DNA from: Solen grandis
Lineage: Eukaryota > Mollusca > Bivalvia > Adapedonta > Solenidae
DNA length: 64,000 nt
Direction of reading: 5' to 3'
Assembly: GCA_021229015.1 (NCBI GenBank)
Contig: CM037781.1
Coordinates: forward strand, 36,438,759-36,502,758
Shown here: piece by piece, positions 52,620-61,600 of the stretch
Layout: each line of letters starts with the position of its first letter
Numbering within the stretch: the first letter of the stretch is position 1
Made by a program: the position numbers and the translations under genes
The notes under the pieces: model-generated
The model's input: the letters and a program-made list of their open reading frames with translations, nothing else
Told to the model about the DNA's origin: nothing
Database searches by the model: none

Positions 52620-55600
52620 CTACAACCGGCCAATATCACCCGCAGTTCTAGTCTACATGACATGAAGGCCATTGTCAAGACTTGGAGGTAGGTTCAGACT
52701 TACTGTGCTGGTCCTGGTACACGTATAATATATAGTATCTTACCATTCTAACCCTTTTCCTCATATAGACTCATTTTGATGCACTCAATAGGTACCACAT
52801 AAAGCCTGATCTGCAGAAAACCAAAGTTAAACCTTACCAAATTTAATTACAAAGTCCTCATTTCCAGACCACTGAGGAGCAGCAAACAGCATAAAACCTG
52901 ACCAGCCTGCGAGTTACTCGCAGGCTGATCTGGTTTTATGTTGTTCGCATAGGTCTTTTCATGGTGTCCTCTTTTAGGGAAAGGGTTAGACGTAAGAAAA
53001 TAAAAATGCTGCATCTAAAAAGGTTATAGATATTTGGTATACAACTTTTTTAATACAACTGCTGTGTAGTGGCTGTTAGTAGCCAATGCATATGTTTGAT
53101 CCTTACCAATCTTTTAGAAGTTTTCCAGACTTCTTTTCTTCATGCTTAGAGATATTTAACTGATTTTGGAAAGTGTGTGAACTTCAATTCACTCACTACT
53201 GCATACTTTTGACAAAATTACTGTCGGTTACATTGAAAATTTCTTAATATAGGACATTTTCCAGACTTTTCATCCATTGTTGTTCAAGTATCTGTGATAT
53301 GGAATGGTATGTTTGAATGTTCTGTGTATAGGAACCGACTGCCCATGATCTCCGATGACCTGTCCCACTGGAGCGACATCTTCACCTGGCGTCAGCACCA
53401 CTACCAGTTCATCGTCAACCACTACGAGACTCACGCAGTTCAGGACCAGGTACGTATCAACTGTCTCGGATATCGGTCCTTCGTCACTCCGCTTTGGGTC
53501 TTCATATTTCAAACATTTCACTGTTAAGTCACAAGCCATAGATTAAACTATTTAGTCATGTGATAAATTCAGTAAAAAACGTTCATTTAGAATTCCTTCC
53601 TTTCCTGGAAAGTAAATCCATGAATTTAAATATTTACAAAAATGCCATTAACTGAAATTTACACAAATTTAACATCAATAAAAAATAATTATCGTATTTT
53701 TAAAACTCATGGAATATCTAATATATATACATGTGAATTTTAGAATGCATTGTTTAAGGCTTGAACAACTGCAATGTTTTTACAGCAAAACAACCATTCC
53801 ATGCTGGGAGTGCATGCGTCAGCGCAGGCCATTATTCACTTTGGGAAGATAGCCCGCAAACACAACCTGTCAGGTGTATGTCTGGACTCTCTTAGCAGGT
53901 AGGGGGCTCCAGGGTGCCTGTAGGGCGGGGATCCAGCTTGTCTCCCCTGGGGACCTAAGCTTTGGATTCATGGTAGTTAAATGGAAATAAAAATTACTCT
54001 AAAATTGATATGCTAGGGTTTGAGTACATACTGTAAGCTGACTAATAGTTGTTGTAATTTTGAAATAGATCATCTCTAATGTTTTAAGTTTACTGTGATA
54101 ATTCATTGTGGTTCAATACACTGCTGCAAGTACATACAGTGTTAATTGTTGTATTTGAGGCCTTAACTTGGACACTGTGTTATATTGGACAGTTTTGTCA
54201 CTATATTGTACTTTTAACAAATAAAAAAAAAATGGAATCTATGATTTGGACTGCATTATATTGCATTTGCATTGAAATAGAACATTTTGTAATATTACAA
54301 TTTGTACTGTACAATTGTTTATTGTTATAAGAATATTTTGTGAAAAAAATGTATGTTAAATAATTGATGATTGCAGGATCCACACCATCCCTAGCGTACC
54401 AATTGTGGACTGTTTCCAGAAGATCCGGCAGCAGGTGAAGTGCTACCTCCAGATGGCGGGCTCCATGGGGAAACATGAGCTCAACGAGGTGGGTACCTGT
54501 GTACATACACCGTGTGTAAACACACCACATATAAACACGTGTTGGATTATCAAGTCTGCATCTGCTTTCACATCTAATATCCTGAAGTGTATAATTTATT
54601 ATAAAAGTCTGTAAAAAAATACATAGCTCTTTTGTGTGTAAAAAATATAGTTCATGTAGTAAATTACATAGCTCTATTGTAAAATAAAGAGAGTAACTGG
54701 AACAAAAGGTACATATCCCATTTTGCTGCCTTGAGGTTGCTTCTATTTTTCAAAAGCTTAACCATTTAAGTCACTCTTATTATATTGGAAGTGCTTTGTC
54801 CAAGATTTATCCATTCATATAGTTTTTCCTATATTTCTTAAAAAAAGAATGATGAGGAAAAGGCTTAATATTAAATCACTATACATGTATATTATTGTGA
54901 AAATGTTGAGAGTTTGACAGTCACATGCCTATTTTTACACACCCATATATATAGACATTGATTTTTGCAGGGTCTGGAAGTGATTGAGTCCACCAATCTG
55001 AAGTATTTCACTAAGGAGATGACGGCCGAGTTTTACGCCTTGAAGGGCATGTTCCTGGCACAGACTGGACGGTCAGACGATGCCAACAAATCCTTCTCAG
55101 CGGCTGTCCAGATGCACGATACACTGGTGAAAGCCTGGGCTCTCTGGGGAGACTACCTGGAGTCTGTTTTCACTCGCGACAAGTAAGTAGTCTCCAAGTT
55201 TGGGGCTTTCTGGTACATGCTGGTGTTAGATGGACACTGATTATACTCAAATAAATGCATATTTTGAATTTATGATCAACAGGGTCTGTTCTCAAGCAGC
55301 TTGTTAGTTAGAACTTTAAACTTGTGTACAGCACCGTTGTCCAGAGGTGGTATTCATGACTAGAGATATGAAGGTTGTGGTTTCCAACTCTGGTTTGGGG
55401 TATGAATCTTCCATGATCCTCCCAGGTGCAAAGTACTGGTCCAACCCAGGAACTGTGGAGACTGATAAGTGTAAGTTGACGAAATTGATTTTCCAACTGC
55501 GATAAAAGAATTAATTTAAATAAAAACTTAGATGACATAAGGTTTGTTCAGTTTGTTTTAAATTATTGGTTAAATCCTTCATCCATGACCTTGTCCTTGG

Positions 55601-58600
55601 AAAAATATCATTTTTGTCTCACATTTCTTATATACTTTGTATGTTTACCATGTTGTTTTGCAGACAAATCAACCTAGGGGTGTCCGCCATCACATGTTTC
55701 CTGCACGCTTGTCGGCACCAGAATGAGAGCAAGTCCAGAAAATACCTGGCCAAGGTGATTTGGCTCCTTACGTACGATGACGACAAGGCCACACTGGCCG
55801 AGGCTGTAGACAAGTATTGTATTGGGGTTCCGCCTGTCCAGTGGTTGCCATGGTGAGTAAGGGTACTTGTACTGGTTCCCTTTCCAGGATGGGATTCAGG
55901 CTGAAGGAGCTGGTTCCCTGATAGTAGCTTGGTTCTTGTTGAGAACATTGTTTTGCTTTTTGGTTCTAACAAATTGTCTGCCTGTGTACAATATATTACA
56001 TGAGACAGGTTGTTCACCATTTAAAGGAACAAAGCAGATTATGTCTATAACTGCACTAAGCATCTTGCAGATTCTAATTTATACTATAATAATTATAAAT
56101 AATAGATATCACATATTCAACATAATCATCCAAATAGCACAGTTGTTTTACACACTGGCTTTAAGCTTGTAGCATTTCAGTTTGGACATTTTACACATGA
56201 ATGGGTATTTGCTCGCCCATGGATGTTTGGATTTTCTCAGGATGCTTCAATTTCCACCCACATTAAGGACCAAGCAAATGCCACCGTTATTGCCAATATG
56301 ATATGCTTTCCGTCCAGTTCTTTCAAAAATCAGTAAAGCTTAGACATTGTTTGAACATGTTTATTAAGCATTGTGACATTATGTTTGACTCACGCAGGAT
56401 TCCACAGCTGCTGACGTGCCTGGTAAGGAACGAGGGTCGTCTGATCATGAACCTGCTGAGCCAGGTGGGCCGCATGTACCCGCAGGCTGTCTACTTCCCC
56501 ATCCGCACCCTGTACCTCACGCTGAAGATCGAGCAGAGGGAGCGATGTGAGTAACCATCTCATGCACTGGCCTAGCCTCTAGTGTCGCTCTGGTGCTGAT
56601 GGTATCTGTCAGTTGTTGACAATATATGGGAAGTGGGGGGGGGGTGTAATCTTTGTTCATTTGAAAGAGATATTTGTGTAGGAATGCCCCATTAATTTTT
56701 GTATGCATGTATTGTATAGACTCCAGTATACACAAATAAATCTTCTCTCAAAATTACCTGTAATACTGATAAATATCCATTACTTTCTGACATGATATTA
56801 TTATTTTTTCAGTAAATTTTCTTTCTTTTAAAATTTGATTGTCTAATATACAAATATTGCATTTTTCTGTCATGTCCAGATATCATTCAAAATAGAAAAT
56901 GACAAAAAAAAAAGTATTTTTCAGCTATTTTTATAGTTTTTGGAAAACAAAAACAAGAAAAGAAAGTTTCTATTTTTATGTTAATTTTTGTATCTACAAA
57001 AAGACATCAGGATCAAGTTGGTGTGGTTTGTAGTATACCTGATGTGGTGTACAAACCGTGTGTGATTATATAGCCATGTAACTTCTGTTATATCTTCAGA
57101 CAAGAGCGGTGAGATGGTTCTAAATCGTAGCAACTCCCAGGTGACACCATCCTCCACCCCGAGTACATCCAGCGGTCAGCTGCTGTCCCCTACCACACCC
57201 ACAACACCTGACCCCGCCCTACCTACAGGTAAATAAACACTTGCAGCCAGGTCTTCAAACTGTAGTGTATACTGTACTCTTAAAAAATAGTAAACCAGTC
57301 CTTGTGACTATGAAGTTTGAGCGTCTGCCCAGGAATCTGGAGGTTATTGGTTTGATACCATTCCAAGGTTGTATAAAAAACTGGTACTGGTTTAGCCTTC
57401 TTGCTTGGCGCTTAGCATAAAAAGATAATTTCAGGACTGGTTGGCGTGGTGTCAGGATATTGTGACTGAATTATCATGCAGCATGTTTACAGTGTGATAC
57501 TGCAGTGTGGCAGACTATATCTGTCTCAAGTAGACAACTAGACAGACATCATCTCCAAATGACTGAAATACTGTTGGTGGGATATTAAACCCAATAATCG
57601 AACAAAAAGAAATACTTTTTATTGTGCATGTTTAACATGAAAGGTAACTGTAAGAGTGGAATTGTGTCTGTATGAGTGTCAGAAGTGATGGTACATGAGT
57701 ACAGTGATGTGCCTTGAGAGAGTAAGTGTGTACGTATTGAATGTTGTTCAAGCTGTTGTATACAGACTTCTTGTTTTACTCCGTTTCTTCTTCTTCTTCT
57801 TCTTATTATTCCTTCTTCTTTCTGCTGCCGGCAACTTTGTACAGGCCATATCTCAGAGGCCATGCGACTAATCTTAACAAAACTTCATACGTCTTAAATG
57901 AGTAGTGGTGCCCCCCTGAATTTTGTAAATGTTGGGTCCCTGGGGGTCGGCCCCACCCCCTCAAAGATGGATTTTTGCATTAAAAATGTATTTTGGTTAA
58001 ATTGAATATTTTCAACCCTGAATCCTATATTTTTTGTTTTCATAATAAGAAGAATTAAATAGTACTGCTTTGGTGTCCCTGAGGTCACCCAAGGGTCAGG
58101 CCCCACCCCCTGAATTTTACTAATGACTTATATTTAAAAATGTTCAGGTCACCAGGTGTCAGGCCCTCTTCCTTTTGGAGACTTAGTAACAGTTCACTGT
58201 TACAATTATTACTTGTTCCCAGTGTAAATGTGAGTGTTGTTCCAGAGCCCACCACCTCCACCCCTTCCACATCATCCAGCTCTCGACTGTCCGGACAGTC
58301 CGACGCGGGCCCAATACGTGCCCCGGCCCCCATGTGGCGTTGCAGTCGGATCATGCACATGCAGAGGGAGCTTCATCCAACCATCCTGTCGTCCCTGGAG
58401 GGGATCGTCGACCAGATGGTCTGGTTCCGGGAGAACTGGTACGAGGAGGTGTTACGACAGCTGCGTCAGGGGCTGGCAAAGTGTCACGCTGTGGCCTTCG
58501 AAAACAGAGCATCAGGTAGTGTCATATATTATCTCAGTACTCATTCATAATTATTGTGTTCATGTTTGTTCTCGAGAGATTGCAGGGTTTGTGTGTTGTA

Positions 58601-61600
58601 CATCTTACAGTTTGCGATACAGACTATAACGATATATTAGCTTAATGAATAGATGAAAACTGTTCCTTCTCCTTTTATTTCTGCATGCACTTAGAATGGT
58701 TTTGCAGTCAGCCCTTGAATTTACAAATACAGATTTGGGGTCCTTGGTTTGAACTACTTTTTACTGGCATTTTTTTTCTTAATTATTCTGTCTACAGTAC
58801 TCTCTCAAATTGCACCAAAATTATATTAAGTTACCAGGCATCAACATTTTACAGGGTAGGCACTGATAAAGCTAAATGATGGATTGATAACCTTAAGACA
58901 TTGTAAGGATTGTCTGACTGTGTGTTTGTCTACAGTTGCAGATGCCACCATAACACCCCATACTCTGAACTTTGTGAAGAAGCTGGTCAGCACGTTCGGT
59001 GTTGGGATAGAGAATGTCTCGAATGTGGTGACCACATTCTCAAGTGCTGCATCGGAATCCCTTGCGAGGCGAGCCCAGGCCACGGCCCAAGACCCGATCT
59101 TCCAGCGGATGAAGAGCCAGTTTACCACAGACTTTGATTTCAGGTGTGTGGGTCGCACAGCCTTACTGTCTACACTTGGTGATGGAGTGATGGAAAACAG
59201 TTATCATATATAATACATCATATTTTATGTAGTTTGGGAAACAAGATCTTACAAGTTAAACTAATTCCTCTGGGTAGTTCCTTGGTCAACCAGTGAGGCC
59301 ATAAATAATCCTTGCCCCAACAGGGTTCAAACCTGCAACCTTTGGATAGACAGTCCTGTGTGTCACCACTGGACCACAGTTCCCTCAAATTGGTTTTATC
59401 AAGCATGAAGCATTTTTACATTATTTAAATGCTGACTTTGTTGGATAGTTCGTGCTTTTGAATTATGTGAAGAAATAAGTCAGTGGTTTCATATACTGGG
59501 ACTGTGTATCAATTCACATGGTTATGAGGTATGTTAGAACTCCCAGTGCTAGACTGTTGGAAAGCTCTCTGTCTTCAGATTTAGGAGTGTCATAACACAA
59601 AATAAATCGTGGGTTAGTTTGCTCATCTGTTTCCCATGATTGGAGCTATTGTTTTCCAACTTGTATATGAACACAAACAAACTCAGTAAGTCTATTGTAA
59701 GTATCAAAATTGTAATCTTAGATATAGTCAACTGCAGGGTGACACAAAGGGATCACTTCTCCTTCATCAGTCTGTTGAACTTTGTCATACTTTTACTGTC
59801 ACACTTCCTTTAGCAGGTGACACATGTGTTCCAAGGAACATGTCTTTTTCCTATTAAATGTTTTTATACGCCCGAAGGGCTGTATTATGTTATGCCGCTG
59901 GTCGTCCGTCCGTCTGTCCGTCCGTCCGTCTGTCCGTCCGTCCGTTAGCAATTTCGTGTCCGCTCTGTATCTTTTGAACCACTTAATATAAATGAAAACT
60001 ATTTGGCAGAAGTATCACCCAGAGTGAGAGGATGTGCAGAACATAGGTTTCAGATGGCTAGGTTCAAGGTCAAGGTCACAATTCAAGGTCAAATATCTTA
60101 ACTGGTGCAAAATTAGTATTTTTGTGTCCGCTCTGTATCTTTTGACCTGCTGGATGTAAATGGAAACTATTTGGCAGAAGTATCACCCACAGTAAGAGGA
60201 TGTGCAGAACATAGGTTTCAGATGGCTAGGTTCAAGGTCAAGGTCACAATTCAAGGTCAAATATCTTAACTGGAGCAAAGTAAGTATATTTGTGTCCGCT
60301 CTGTATCTTTTGACCCGCTGGATGTAAATGGAAACTATTTGGCAGAAGTATCACCCACAGTAAGAGGATGTGCAGAACATAGGTTTCAGATGGCTAGGTT
60401 CAAGGTCAAGGTCACAATTCAAGGTCAAATATCTTAACTGGTGCAAAATTAGTATTTTTGTGTCCGCTCTGTATCTTTTGACCTGCTGGATGTAAATGGA
60501 AACTATTTGGCAGAAGTATCACCCACAGTAAGAGGATGTGCAGAACATAGGTTTCAGATGGCTAGGTTCAAGGTCAAGGTCACAATTCAAGGTCAAATAT
60601 CTTAACTGGAGCAAAGTAAGTATATTTGTGTCCGCTCTGTATCTTTTGACCCGCTGGATGTAAATGGAAACTATTTGGCAGAAGTATCACCCAGAGTGAG
60701 AGGATGTGCAGAACATAGCTTTCAGATGGCTAGGTTTAAGGTCAAGGTCACAATTTAAGGTCAAATATCTTAACTGGTGCTAAGTTAGTATTTTTGTTTG
60801 TGTCCGCTCTGTATCTTTTGACCTGCTAGATGTAAATGGAAACTATTTGGCAGAAGTATCACCCACAGTAAGAGGATGTGCAGAACATAGCTTTCAGATG
60901 GCTAGGTTCAAGGTCAAGGTCACACTTCAAGGTCAAATATCTTAACTGGTGCAAAGTAAGTATATTTGTGTCCGCTCTGTATCTTTTGACCCGCTGGATG
61001 TAAATGGAAACTATTTGGCAGAAGTATCACCCAGAGTGAGAGGATGTGCAGAACATAGCTTTCAGATGGCTAGGTTTAAGGTCAAGGTCACAATTCAAGG
61101 TCAAATATCTTAACTTAGGAGATTTCAACATTGACTGGAATATACAATCCCCTGAGAAGAAACTTTTGGAGAGGTTCATGACCAGACTACACTTCAAACA
61201 GATCATGACAGGTCCAACCACAGATAATAACTCCACAATTGACCTCATATTCACCAACATTGAAGACTGTATATGTGGAACCAAAGAAGCATATTACACT
61301 GACCATAAACTATGTTGGGTTAGCTGGTAATGAGGTAACTCTTGATTAAAGCACTATTCACATAATAAGAAACATGAAAAACCTATTTGTAGCCACTGTT
61401 ATAATAAAGCCCTTGAAGATTAACATTGCCAATCCTTCTTGTTGAAATAATACTTTATATATACATGTTTGTGCTTATCCTTTTTGTCTTAGGATATTCC
61501 CTGACAATACATACCTTCGGGCGTATATTGCCCCGCTGTCAGCGGAGCTCTTGTTTAATACTTTAAGATATTTCGTGGCAAATTGTTGAATTTACTTATT

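Noticed and set aside
55628..56020. 130-codon minus-strand frame
   Set aside because: Mirror of TRRAP exon 52.
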